A DNA stretch of 64,000 bases from DASRDR01 sp963812945 [NCBI: uncultured Candidatus Rokubacteria bacterium] (lineage in GTDB: Bacteria > Methylomirabilota > Methylomirabilia > Rokubacteriales), in assembly GCA_963812945.1 (NCBI GenBank), contig CAWEXD010000008.1:2976001-3040000 (forward strand), read 5' to 3'. Below, piece by piece: positions 51,097 through 59,204 of this stretch. The number at the start of each line of letters is the position of its first letter. Within the stretch, counting starts at the first letter, position 1. The translations under genes and the position numbers were made by a program. The notes below the pieces were generated by a model, which saw only the letters and a program-made list of their open reading frames with translations, was not told the DNA's origin and ran no database searches.

Positions 51097-51942
51097 ATGG
51101 CGTGGATGGCCCCCGATCGTCCGGCGCCGGCGCCCGACTTCCTCTACGGCACCGCCTGGAAGGAGGAGCGCACCGCCGCGCTCACGGAGCTCGCGCTCCG
51201 CATGGGCTTTCGGGGGATCGACACCGCGAACCAGCGCCGCCACTACTTCGAGGCCGCCGTGGGCGAGGGGCTCGCCGCCGCGTACCGGGCCGGCGTGGTC
51301 ACGCGGGCCGACATCTTCCTGCAGACGAAGTTCACCTACGAGGGTGGCCAGGACCACCGGCTCCCCTACGACCGGGACGCCGGCCTCGACGTCCAGGTCG
51401 CCCAGTCGATGCAGAGCTCGCTCGAGCACCTCGGGACCGATCACGTCGACAGCTACGTGCTCCACGGGCCCGCCACCGGCCACGGCTGGAGCGCCGACGA
51501 CCGGGAGGTCTGGGGCGCGATGGTCCGGGAGCGCGACGCCGGCCGCACGCGGCTCCTCGGCGTCAGCAACATCTCCCGGCGGCAGCTCGAGCAGATGGCG
51601 GCGGCGGGCGCCGAGGGCCCGGCGTTCGTCCAGAATCGCTGCTTCGCCCGTCACGGCTGGGATCGCGAGGTGCGCGCCTTCTGCCGGGACCGGGCCATCG
51701 TCTATCAGGGCTTCTCGCTCCTCACCGCCAACCTCGAGGTCCTGCGCCACCCGCTGGTCGGTGGCATCGCCGCGCGGGCCGGGGCGACGCCGGCCCAGGT
51801 GGTCTTCCGCTTCGCGCAGGCGGTCGGCATGCTGCCGCTGACCGGCACCTCGGATGCCACCCACATGACGCAGGACCTGGCGGCCCGTCACCTGACGCTT
51901 TCCCCCGACGAGGTGCGCGCGATCGAATCGCTGTCGGGCTGA
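51097..51942 (+). CDS. aldo/keto reductase
   Basis: 281 residues. Catalytic positions: D in FRGIDTANQ, Y in RRHYFEAAVG, K in IFLQTKFTYEG and H in SYVLHGPATG. RTRLLGVSNISRRQLEQM is the cofactor-side strand, and TPAQVVFRFAQAVGMLPLTGTS ends it. The group resembles eukaryotic-like AKRs acting on small carbonyls. Monocistronic, divergent from the nitroreductase. The phased GCGAGCC repeats begin right after its stop. Confidence 0.88.
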   Translation: MAWMAPDRPAPAPDFLYGTAWKEERTAALTELALRMGFRGIDTANQRRHYFEAAVGEGLAAAYRAGVVTRADIFLQTKFTYEGGQDHRLPYDRDAGLDVQVAQSMQSSLEHLGTDHVDSYVLHGPATGHGWSADDREVWGAMVRERDAGRTRLLGVSNISRRQLEQMAAAGAEGPAFVQNRCFARHGWDREVRAFCRDRAIVYQGFSLLTANLEVLRHPLVGGIAARAGATPAQVVFRFAQAVGMLPLTGTSDATHMTQDLAARHLTLSPDEVRAIESLSG

Positions 51943-51949
51943 CGACAGC

Positions 51950-51990
51950 GCGAGCCCAATCGCGAGCCAGGCGCGAGCCGGTAGCGAGCC
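51950..51990 (+). promoter_or_regulatory. four helically phased GCGAGCC direct repeats
   Basis: GCGAGCC begins at 51950, 51962, 51973 and 51984 (spacing 12, 11, 11 bp). They end 15 bp before a TATCCT -10-like hexamer (52005-52010) that would serve the protease-MoxR operon; no good -35 is present, as at activator-dependent promoters. Spacing near one helical turn matches arrays bound by OmpR/PhoB-type regulators. Which protein binds is unknown. Confidence 0.55.
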
Positions 51991-52052
51991 CTCGCCGCGT
52001 GGGCTATCCTGAGGAGCGTGGTGCACCCGCCGGGTGAACCGAGGGGCCACTC

Positions 52053-53015
52053 ATGCGACGCGTGACGCTCTACAGCAGCGCGCGGCAGCCGGGAGCCGCC
52101 GGCCGTCCGGCGCCGGGTGGCCGCGCGTCCGACGCTCCTGTTCCGCCGTCAGGCGGCGGGCGTCCTGCCGAGCCGCCCGCCCCGCCGCCACCACCGACCG
52201 GCCAGGCGCCCCGCGGGGCCAGCCGCTGGCGCTCGCCGCGCCGCGCGCTCCTCCTCGCCGGCGCCGGGGGTCTGCTCGTCCTGATCGCCCTGGCGCTGTC
52301 CGGGACCCGGACCCCTCCGCCGCGCCGGATCACCCAGCAGGACATCGACGCGGCCGTGCTGCACACGCTCACGACCAAGTCCCTGCCGTCGCGCGCGGCG
52401 AAGGCCTTCGCGGCCATCCGGCCCTCGGTCGTCGAGGTGCGCGGGTGGAAGGACGACAAGGGCGCGAAGGCCGATGCCGGGAACGACGTCGGCTCCGGAG
52501 TCGTCATCGTCGACAAGGGGATCATCCTGACCAACCTCCACGTCGTGTCGGGCGCCAAGCGGGTGGAAGTCGTCTTCGCCGGCGGGCAGGAGTCCGCGGC
52601 CACGGTCATCTCGGCCAGGCCGGAGCACGATCTGGCCGTCCTCCAGGCGACGACGGTCCCCGACGACCTCGTCCCCGCGACGCTCCGGTCCACCCGGGGC
52701 CTCGCCCCGGGCGACGAGGTGGTCGCCGTGGGCTTCCCCTTCGGCATCGGGCCGTCCGCGTCGGCGGGCGTGATCTCCGGGCTCCGGCGCGAGTTCTGGT
52801 CGCCGAAGGGACAGCGCCGCCTGACGAACCTGATCCAGTTCGACGCGGCCGCGAATCCCGGCAACTCCGGCGGGCCGCTGGTGACGCTCGACGGCGAGGT
52901 GGTCGGCATCGTCACGGGCCTCTTGAACCCCACCGACCAGCGCGTGTTCATCGGCATCGGGTTCGCCGTGCCCATCGAGAACGCGGCGTCGGCCGTGGGC
53001 CTGTCCCCGTTCTAG
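52053..53015 (+). CDS. membrane-anchored S1C (HtrA/DegP-like) serine protease
   Basis: 320 residues. A proline-rich cytoplasmic region (1-60), one transmembrane helix (about 64-84), then a trypsin-like domain. The triad is the His in LTNLHVVSG, the Asp in EHDLAVLQ and the Ser in NPGNSGGPL. No PDZ domain follows, so it is a short DegP relative. It would act in the periplasm on misfolded proteins or as a signalling protease. First gene of an operon with MoxR, DUF58 and VWA proteins. Confidence 0.9.
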   Translation: MRRVTLYSSARQPGAAGRPAPGGRASDAPVPPSGGGRPAEPPAPPPPPTGQAPRGASRWRSPRRALLLAGAGGLLVLIALALSGTRTPPPRRITQQDIDAAVLHTLTTKSLPSRAAKAFAAIRPSVVEVRGWKDDKGAKADAGNDVGSGVVIVDKGIILTNLHVVSGAKRVEVVFAGGQESAATVISARPEHDLAVLQATTVPDDLVPATLRSTRGLAPGDEVVAVGFPFGIGPSASAGVISGLRREFWSPKGQRRLTNLIQFDAAANPGNSGGPLVTLDGEVVGIVTGLLNPTDQRVFIGIGFAVPIENAASAVGLSPF

Positions 53016-53038
53016 CGCGGCGGGAGAAGGCGGAACCG

Positions 53039-54055
53039 GTGGAAGCCCCCGACAGAGAGCGCGCCGCGGTCACCTCGCTGATGGAGCGGATCCTCTACGA
53101 GGTGAAGCGGGTCGTCGTCGGCCAGGACCATTTCCTCGAGCGCGTGCTCGTGGCGGTCCTGGCGCAGGGGCACCTGCTCGTGGAAGGGGTCCCGGGGCTC
53201 GCCAAGACCCTGACGGTCAAGACCCTGGCCCAGACCGTCCGGGGCACGTTCCGGCGGATCCAGTTCACCCCGGACCTCGTGCCCGCCGACCTCGTGGGCA
53301 CGCGCATCTACAACCAGCGGACCGGGGAGTTCGCCACGGCGCTCGGCCCGGTGTTCGCGAACCTGTTGCTGGCCGACGAGATCAACCGGGCGCCGGCGAA
53401 GGTCCAGAGCGCGCTCCTCGAGGTGATGCAGGAGCGTCAGGTCACGATCGCCGGCGAGACCCACCGGGTGGTCGAGCCGTTCGTCGTCATGGCGACCCAG
53501 AACCCCATCGAGACCGAGGGCACCTATCCCCTCCCCGAGGCGCAGGTCGACCGGTTCATGATGAAGGTGGTCGTCGGCTACCCGAGCGAGGAGGAGGAGT
53601 TCGTCATCGTCGAGCGGATGACGGGAGCGGCGACCGCGGTCGTGCCCGTGGCCACCACCGAGCAGCTCCACCGGCTGCAGCAGGAGTGCCGGGCCGGGTA
53701 CGTGGATCCCTCGGTCATCCAGTACGCCGTCCGGCTCGCCGCCGTGACACGGCACCCGGCGCGGTACGGCCTCGGCGACATGGCGCGATACGTGTCCTAC
53801 GGCGCCAGCCCCCGGGCCTCCATCCATCTGATCGAGGGCGCGCGCGCGCTCGGCTACCTGCGGGGGCGGACCTACGTCCTGCCCGAGGACGTCACCGACC
53901 TGGTGCCGGACGTGCTGCGCCACCGGCTCGTGCTGTCCTACGAGGCGCTCGCCGACGGGATCACGCCCGACCAGCTGATCAACCGCATCCTGCACCACGT
54001 CCCGGCTCCCGAGAAGCCGCTGGCGGGCCATGTCAGGGTCGCCGCACCATCCTGA
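53039..54055 (+). CDS. MoxR-family AAA+ ATPase
   Basis: 338 residues from GTG 53039 (GGGAGAAGG upstream; ATG 53081 also possible). Walker A GVPGLAKT, Walker B LLADEINRAP, sensor 1 ATQNPIETEGTYPLPEAQ, and the arginine-finger/sensor 2 region SPRASIHLIEGARAL all match MoxR. MoxR ATPases act with DUF58 and VWA proteins as chaperones for protein complex or cofactor assembly. The DUF58 gene starts inside its 3' end (26-nt overlap), so the pair is translationally coupled. Confidence 0.94.
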   Translation: MEAPDRERAAVTSLMERILYEVKRVVVGQDHFLERVLVAVLAQGHLLVEGVPGLAKTLTVKTLAQTVRGTFRRIQFTPDLVPADLVGTRIYNQRTGEFATALGPVFANLLLADEINRAPAKVQSALLEVMQERQVTIAGETHRVVEPFVVMATQNPIETEGTYPLPEAQVDRFMMKVVVGYPSEEEEFVIVERMTGAATAVVPVATTEQLHRLQQECRAGYVDPSVIQYAVRLAAVTRHPARYGLGDMARYVSYGASPRASIHLIEGARALGYLRGRTYVLPEDVTDLVPDVLRHRLVLSYEALADGITPDQLINRILHHVPAPEKPLAGHVRVAAPS

Positions 54056-55040
54056 GCAGCTGCTGCGGCGGCTGGAGTGGACGGTGATGAAGCGCCTGGA
54101 CGGGCTCCTGCAGGGCGACTACCGGACGCTGTTCCGCGGCCCGGGGCTCGACCTGGCCGACCTGCGCGAGTACCAGTATCACGACGACGTCCGGCACATC
54201 GACTGGAACGTCACCGCGCGCCTCGGCACGCCCTACGTGCGCGAGTACCACGAGGATCGCGACGTCACCGCGTGGTTCCTGCTCGACCTGACGGCGTCGA
54301 TGGACTTCGGCTCGGGGCGCGCGCCCAAGCGGTCGGTGTCGGCCGACCTCGTCGCCCTCCTGGCCCGCCTGCTCACGCGCCACGGCAACCGGGTGGGCGC
54401 GTTCCTCTACGACGGCCGCCCCGGCGTGCCGATTGCCGTGATCCCGGCGCGGAGCAGCCGCCGCCACGTGCTCCAGATCCTCCACCGGCTGCTCTTCCGG
54501 CCCGTCGCCGCCCGCCCGACCGTCACGAAGCTGACCGATCTCCTGACGACGGCCGCGAAGCTCGTGCGGCGCCGCGCGCTCGTCTTCGTCGTCTCCGACT
54601 TCATGAGCGCGCCCGGATGGCCGGCGCGGCTCGGCGACCTCGCGCAGCGCCATGACGTGGTGGCGGTGCGGCTCGTGGACCCGCTGGAGGCCGAGCTGCC
54701 CGACCTGGGGCTCGTCGTCGTGCAGGACGCCGAGACCGGCGAGCAGCTGCTCGTGGACACGCACGACCGGGCGTTCCGGCGGCGGTTCGCCGGGGCGGCC
54801 GAGCGGCGGGAGACGGCGCTTCGCGCCGCCTTTCGCGAGGCGGGCGTGGACGTCCTCGAGCTGTCGACGGACGACGACCTCGTCGACGCGATCCTGCGGT
54901 TCGCCGACCTGCGCAAGCGGCGGCGCCGGCTGGCGGCCGGCGGTGCGCTACCGGACCACCTGACGGCCGGGCCCCGGGCCGGGCCGCCGCCGGGCGGGAC
55001 GACGGGACGCCCGGTCCGCGCCGGCGCCCGGGGCGCGTAG
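54030..55040 (+). CDS. DUF58 domain protein
   Basis: 336 residues. The DUF58 core GPGLDLADLREYQYHDDVRHIDWNVTAR (about 38-65) is unmistakable, followed by a vWA-like fold, LLDLTASMDFG, in which the MIDAS is D-x-T-x-S. The last 50 residues are basic then Gly/Pro-rich. It is the standard partner of MoxR. Overlaps moxR by 26 nt and precedes the VWA gene by 20 nt. Confidence 0.93.
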   Translation: MSGSPHHPEQLLRRLEWTVMKRLDGLLQGDYRTLFRGPGLDLADLREYQYHDDVRHIDWNVTARLGTPYVREYHEDRDVTAWFLLDLTASMDFGSGRAPKRSVSADLVALLARLLTRHGNRVGAFLYDGRPGVPIAVIPARSSRRHVLQILHRLLFRPVAARPTVTKLTDLLTTAAKLVRRRALVFVVSDFMSAPGWPARLGDLAQRHDVVAVRLVDPLEAELPDLGLVVVQDAETGEQLLVDTHDRAFRRRFAGAAERRETALRAAFREAGVDVLELSTDDDLVDAILRFADLRKRRRRLAAGGALPDHLTAGPRAGPPPGGTTGRPVRAGARGA

Positions 55041-55060
55041 CGCGCGCCGAGCCGGCCGCC

Positions 55061-56107
55061 ATGACGTTTCTCTGGCCCGATCTCCTCTGGCTCTCCCTGG
55101 CGGCGCCCGCCCTCGTGGCGAGCTACGTCCTCCTGCTGCGCCGGCGGAAGAAGGCCGCGCTCCGGTACGCGAGCCTCGCCCTCGTGCGCGAGGCCCTGGG
55201 GCCGGGGCCGGGATTCCGGCGCCACGTGCCGCCGCTCCTGTTCCTGCTGGCGGTCGTCCTGATGCTCCTGGCGGTGGCCCGGCCGACCGCCGTCATCACC
55301 CTGCCGTCGCATCACGACATGGTCATTCTCGCCATGGACGTGTCCGGCAGCATGCGCGCCACCGACGTCCAGCCCAACCGGCTGGTCGCCGCCCAGGCGG
55401 CCGCGCGGGCGTTCGTCGCCCAGCAGCCGCGCCGGACGCGGATCGGCGTGGTCGCGTTCGCGGGCACGGCGGCGGTCGTGCAGGCGCCGACCCACAGCCG
55501 CGAGGACATCCTCGCCGCGATCGACCGGTTCCAGGTCCAGCGGGCGACGGCCATCGGCAGCGCCATCCTGGTCTCCCTCAAGCTGATCTTCGCCGACGTC
55601 GAGTTCGACCTCCGCTCGTCGGATCCGCGGCCCGACGCGCTCCGGCGCGGCACCCCCCTCGACCCGGGCGGCGGGCCGGAGCGGCCCGCCTTCCAGCCGG
55701 TCCCGCCCGGGTCCCACGAGTCCGCCGTGATCATCCTGCTGACCGACGGCCGGACGACGACGGGCCCGGATCCCGTGGCGGCGGCACGCATGGCCGCCGA
55801 GCGGGGGGTGCGCGTCTACACGGTGGGCGTCGGCACCAAGGAGGGCGGGACGCTCGCCTTCGAGGGTTGGTCGATGCGCGTGAGCCTCGACGAGGAGTCG
55901 CTCAAGGCGATCGCCGACACGACGCGCGGCGAGTACTACCATGCGGGGACCGCCCCGGACCTCCTGAAGGTCTACCAGCTCCTGAACGCCCGGGTCGTCA
56001 CGGAGCGGAAGGAAACCGAGATCACGGCGCTGTTCGCCGCGGCGGCGCTGGCCTTCGCGCTCGCCGCCGCGCTCCTGTCCGTCCTCTGGTACCACCGGAT
56101 CCTGTAG
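55061..56107 (+). CDS. VWA-domain membrane protein (BatA-like)
   Basis: 348 residues. N-terminal BatA-type region with two transmembrane helices (LWLSLAAPALVASYVLLL and LFLLAVVLMLLAVARPTAV). Then the vWA domain has an intact MIDAS: DVSGSMRATD, the threonine in RATAIGSAI, and LTDGRTTTG. A third helix sits at the C-terminus (ALAFALAAALLSVLWYH). It binds a metal-coordinated ligand in the periplasm and works with MoxR/DUF58. Last gene of the operon; a GGGGTCTGACCCC element lies after the stop. Confidence 0.93.
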   Translation: MTFLWPDLLWLSLAAPALVASYVLLLRRRKKAALRYASLALVREALGPGPGFRRHVPPLLFLLAVVLMLLAVARPTAVITLPSHHDMVILAMDVSGSMRATDVQPNRLVAAQAAARAFVAQQPRRTRIGVVAFAGTAAVVQAPTHSREDILAAIDRFQVQRATAIGSAILVSLKLIFADVEFDLRSSDPRPDALRRGTPLDPGGGPERPAFQPVPPGSHESAVIILLTDGRTTTGPDPVAAARMAAERGVRVYTVGVGTKEGGTLAFEGWSMRVSLDEESLKAIADTTRGEYYHAGTAPDLLKVYQLLNARVVTERKETEITALFAAAALAFALAAALLSVLWYHRIL

Positions 56108-56120
56108 GGTCCGCTATCGG

Positions 56121-56166
56121 CTCGAGTGACGGCCCCGGAAATCAAAACTCGGGGTCTGACCCCGGC
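56121..56166. repeat. dispersed GGGGTCAGACCCC element, copy 2 (inverted)
   Basis: Reverse-complement copy of 50149-50200 over about 44 bp (TCGAGTGAC...GGAAATCAAAAC...GGGGTCTGACCCC) with 2-3 differences. It lies between the convergent VWA and selenoprotein genes, the same kind of position as copy 1. Confidence 0.85.
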
Positions 56167-56292
56167 GTTTGACGTTCGGGAGAGGCGCTAGCGGCGGGCG
56201 GCTGGATCGGACGCGCCGGGCGACTGCTCCCGGGACGCCTCCGGCGCCCCGCGCGCCTCGGGCCCCGTCCCGGGACCCTCGATCCGCGGCTG

Positions 56293-56370
56293 TCAGCCGA
56301 GGCCGCGGCGCCAGAGGAGCACGAGCAGGCCGCCGAGCCCGAGCGCCGCGAGCGCCTGATCCCAGCTCAC
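56293..56370 (-). CDS. 25-residue single-helix membrane peptide, coupled to the selenoprotein gene
   Basis: GTG at 56370 overlaps the TGA stop of the upstream gene (GTGA). It encodes MSWDQALAALGLGGLLVLLW then RRGLG. One hydrophobic helix with a positively charged C-terminal end, so by the positive-inside rule the C-terminus should be cytoplasmic. GGGGGGAG lies about 8 nt before the GTG. Similar tiny membrane genes are easily missed. Too short for family assignment; it may tether or regulate the oxidoreductase (inference). Confidence 0.5.
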   Translation of the reverse strand: MSWDQALAALGLGGLLVLLWRRGLG

Positions 56371-57029
56371 TCCTGGATCTCCCCCCCGTCGACCGCGCGG
56401 AGCACGGCGTCGACGAACTGGGCCTCCGGCACCGCGCCCTCGAACGAGACGCGGTCGTTGACCACGGTCTTCGGGACGGCCATGACCATGTAGCGCTGCG
56501 CCATGTCCGGGAACTCGTTCGCGGCCACGCAGTCGCCGCGGATCCACTCCGAGGCAATCGCGAGATGATGCGCCAGGCGCACGGCCCGGGGGCAGTGGGG
56601 TCAGGTGGGCGTCGAGAAGACCTGGATGTGGACGCGCTCCTTGAGGCCGGCGAGGCGCTCGAGCGTCTCGACGCCGAGCGACGGCGTCCCCGAGGACGCG
56701 GCGATCATCGAGTCGATCAGGTTCGTGAACTCATAGCCCATCGGGATGCCGAAGAAGCGGATCCCGTAGTCGCGCGCCCCCTCGACGACGATGGCCGGCA
56801 CGCGGTCGACCCCGTAGGCCTCGGCCCGCTCGCGGTCGATGTGGAGGTTGAGGATCTCCACGGTCACCTGGTCCGAGCACTCGGCGACCTCCCGGACCAG
56901 CCGCTCCGTCTCGAGCGAGTACTCCGACGCCCCGAGCTGCGTCGTGAACACGACCAGCTTGACCGGCCCGGCGAGCTTCGCGAGCTCGCCCTTGACGGCC
57001 GTCCGGTCCCGCTCGGTCAGGATCGCCAC
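56367..57029 (-). CDS. glutaredoxin-like protein disulfide oxidoreductase, probable selenoprotein (UxxC)
   Basis: 220 residues when the in-frame TGA at 56601-56603 is read as selenocysteine (U143). Without readthrough the frame is split at exactly FSTPT-stop-PHCPRAV, where family members have CPHC. Two thioredoxin-like domains: 1-115 (VKLVVFTTQLGASEYS, whose usual CxxC has become S-E-Y-S, so it is inactive) and 116-220 (VHIQVFSTPTUPHCP, PKTVVNDRVSFEGAVPE with the cis-Pro). Length and layout equal the PDO family (about 220-226 residues). Reading on both sides of the TGA is in one frame with intact homology. A TATAAT -10 lies 34 nt upstream of GTG 57029. Alternative: a TGC-to-TGA mutation or error. 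Confidence 0.85.
56574..56603 (-). other. UGA codon and SECIS-like hairpin
   Basis: Counting from the U of UGA, nucleotides 15-31 pair as a 6-bp stem C-CGGGC / GCCUG-G (one G-U) around the loop CGUGC at 21-25. Bacterial SECIS elements sit directly 3' of the UGA with an apical loop about 16-37 nt away and a G among its first two bases; here the second loop base is G. Prediction is from manual pairing only. Confidence 0.55.
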
Positions 57030-57062
57030 GCGAGCACCTCGCCGGCCTGTCTCATGCCCGCC

Positions 57063-57068
57063 ATTATA
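57063..57068 (-). promoter_or_regulatory. TATAAT -10 of the selenoprotein gene
   Basis: Perfect -10 consensus on the minus strand, 33 nt before the GTG start at 57029, overlapping the stop codon of the upstream aminotransferase. It would allow independent expression of the selenoprotein. Confidence 0.5.
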
Positions 57069-58236
57069 GGCTCGCCAGCCCGCCCGCGATGCGCCGGAGC
57101 GCCTCCGCGATCGTCTCGCGGGAGGCCGCGTAGGAGAGCCTGAGGTACCCCTCGCCGTGCTCGCCGAAGGCGGTCCCGCCCAGCACGGCGACGCCGGCCT
57201 CGTCGAGGAGGTGGGTGGCGATCTCCTTCGAGGGGCGCCCCACCGCCTTCACGTTGGGGAAGACGTAGAAGGCGCCGCGGGGGCGCAGGCAGGTCACGCC
57301 CGGGATCCGGTTGAGCCCGTCGACGATGAGGTCGCGCCGGTGACGGAACTCCTCCACCATCGTCTGCACCGGCGTGTCGTCGCCGCGGAGCGCCGCCACG
57401 CCGGCGTGCTGGATGAAGGTCGCCGTGCAGGACGCCGAGTTCGTCATCAGGCGCGTGAGGTGGTCGGCGAGCGGCTTCGGCATCACGCCGTACCCGAGGC
57501 GCCACCCGGTCATCGCGTAGGACTTCGAGAAGCCGTCCAGGATCACCGTCTGGGGCTTCATGCCCGGGAGGCTCGCGATCGACGCGAACTCGCCGTCGTA
57601 GAGGAACCGCCGGTAGATCTCGTCCGACAGCACGGGGACGCGGTAGTGCCGCGCCAGGTCGGCGATGCGCCCGACGTCGTCCGGGGCGAGCACGCCGCCC
57701 GTCGGGTTCTCGGGCGAGTTGATGATGATGAGCTTGGTCTTCCGCGAGACGCGCCGCTCGAGCTCCCCGAGGTCGAAGCCGAACGCGCTCTCCTCGAGGA
57801 GCGGGATGGGCACCGGGACGCCTCCGACGAAGTTGATGACCGACTCGTAGATGGGGAAGCCGGGGTTCGGGTACACGACCTCGTCCCCGCGGTTCGTGAG
57901 CGCCATGATGACGAAGAACATGATGGGCTTGGCCCCCGGCGTCACGACGACCTCGTCGGGCGCCACCGGGACCCCGCGGGTCTTCTCGATGTGCTCGGCG
58001 ATCGCCTCCCGGAGCTCGGGCAGCCCGGCCGAGGGGCCGTAGTGCGTCGCTCCGGAGTCGAGCGCCCGCTTGGCCGCCTCGCGGATGTGGGCCGGCGTGT
58101 CGAAGTCCGGCTCGCCGATCTCGAGGTGGACGACCGACTTCCCCTGGCGCTCGAGGGCGCGCGCCCGCGCCAGCACCTCGAAGGCCGTCTCCGTGCCCAG
58201 GCGCCCCATCCGCTCCGCGATCATGGACTCGATCAT
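57064..58236 (-). CDS. class I/II pyridoxal-phosphate aminotransferase (AspB-like)
   Basis: 390 residues. VVHLEIGEPDFDTPAHIREA is the family start. GATHYGPSAGLPELREAIAEH is the substrate loop, INSPENPTGGVL holds the PLP asparagine, and SDEIYRRFLYDG the aspartate/tyrosine. The Schiff-base lysine is in DGFSKSYAMTGWRLGYG. The C-terminal arginine is in GYLRLSYAAS. Typical of aspartate/aromatic aminotransferase Igamma enzymes. A GGAGGGCGACG precedes ATG 58236, with TAAGAT upstream. The selenoprotein gene begins 34 nt after its stop. Confidence 0.94.
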   Translation of the reverse strand: MIESMIAERMGRLGTETAFEVLARARALERQGKSVVHLEIGEPDFDTPAHIREAAKRALDSGATHYGPSAGLPELREAIAEHIEKTRGVPVAPDEVVVTPGAKPIMFFVIMALTNRGDEVVYPNPGFPIYESVINFVGGVPVPIPLLEESAFGFDLGELERRVSRKTKLIIINSPENPTGGVLAPDDVGRIADLARHYRVPVLSDEIYRRFLYDGEFASIASLPGMKPQTVILDGFSKSYAMTGWRLGYGVMPKPLADHLTRLMTNSASCTATFIQHAGVAALRGDDTPVQTMVEEFRHRRDLIVDGLNRIPGVTCLRPRGAFYVFPNVKAVGRPSKEIATHLLDEAGVAVLGGTAFGEHGEGYLRLSYAASRETIAEALRRIAGGLASL

Positions 58237-58363
58237 GGCCGTCGCCCTCCGTCGCGCATCTTACCCCGCGGTCGCGGGGAGCCTCAAGGCCGCCGGCGCC
58301 GGCCGGCGCCACGGTGATGGTCTTGACGTTCCGTCGCCCCCGGTGCTCTTGTAGGAGCGTCAC

Positions 58364-59170
58364 ATGACCGGTCGCGCCGGCCGCCTGGTCCCGCTCCTCG
58401 CCGCCCTGGCGCTCGCCCTCGGGTGGGCAGGGTGCGCCGAGGACTACTACCGCACGGAAGCGAAGCGCGCCGCGACCACCGGCCCGCTGCTGCGCGTCGG
58501 CGTGACGTCCACCTATCCGCCGGTCATCTTCCGGCAGGAGGGGCAGTTCGCGGGGATCGAGGCGGATCTCGCCGCGTTGCTCGGGCCCCGGCTCGCCCGG
58601 ACCGTCCAGTTCGTCGAGGTCCCGTGGACGGGCCAGATCGACGCGCTCCTCGCGGGCCGCACCGACATCGTCATGTCGGGCATGTCGATCACCGACGCGC
58701 GCCGGGTCCGGGTCGTCTTCAGCCAGCCCTACTTCGAGGGCGGGCTGATGGCGGCGGTTCGGGCGGACGACAAGCACCTCTACCCGTCCCCGGAGGCCGT
58801 GCTCGCCGCGCCAGTCACGGTGGGCGTGCTCGAGGGCACGACCGGCGCCGTGTTCGTGCAACGGAGCTTCCCGAACGCGCGACGGGTCGAGCTGTCACGC
58901 GCGAGCGACGGCGCGCTCGGGCTGCGCCGCCGCTCGATCGACGTCTTCGTTCACGACGCCCCGGCCATCGCCTGGCTGGTCTCGGCCAACGAGGCCGACG
59001 TGGCCCCCATCCGGCACTATCTGAACCGGGAGCAGCTCGCGTGGGCCCTGCGCCCGGCGGACACCGAGCTCCTGGGTCAGGTCAACGCGGCCCTGGCCGG
59101 CTGGAAGGCGGACGGCACGCTCGCCGGCATCCTCGGCCGGTGGCTCCCGCACCTCCAGCCCGCGCGCTGA
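58364..59170 (+). CDS. amino-acid-type periplasmic binding lipoprotein (SBP_bac_3)
   Basis: 268 residues. Lipoprotein signal LALALGWAGC (lipobox cysteine about residue 24). Then an SBP_bac_3 fold: LRVGVTSTYPPVIFRQEGQFAGIEADLAALLG, the ligand loop GRTDIVMSGMSITDARR, and GVLEGTTGAVFVQRSFP near the hinge. Usually the receptor of a polar amino acid ABC importer, but no permease or ATPase is encoded here, so it may serve a remote transporter or sensor. It starts 127 nt from the divergent aminotransferase and is followed by a DAO oxidoreductase. Confidence 0.87.
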   Translation: MTGRAGRLVPLLAALALALGWAGCAEDYYRTEAKRAATTGPLLRVGVTSTYPPVIFRQEGQFAGIEADLAALLGPRLARTVQFVEVPWTGQIDALLAGRTDIVMSGMSITDARRVRVVFSQPYFEGGLMAAVRADDKHLYPSPEAVLAAPVTVGVLEGTTGAVFVQRSFPNARRVELSRASDGALGLRRRSIDVFVHDAPAIAWLVSANEADVAPIRHYLNREQLAWALRPADTELLGQVNAALAGWKADGTLAGILGRWLPHLQPAR

Positions 59171-59204
59171 CCCCGGGCGCCGGGCGGGCGCGCTCGGGCC
59201 AGCC

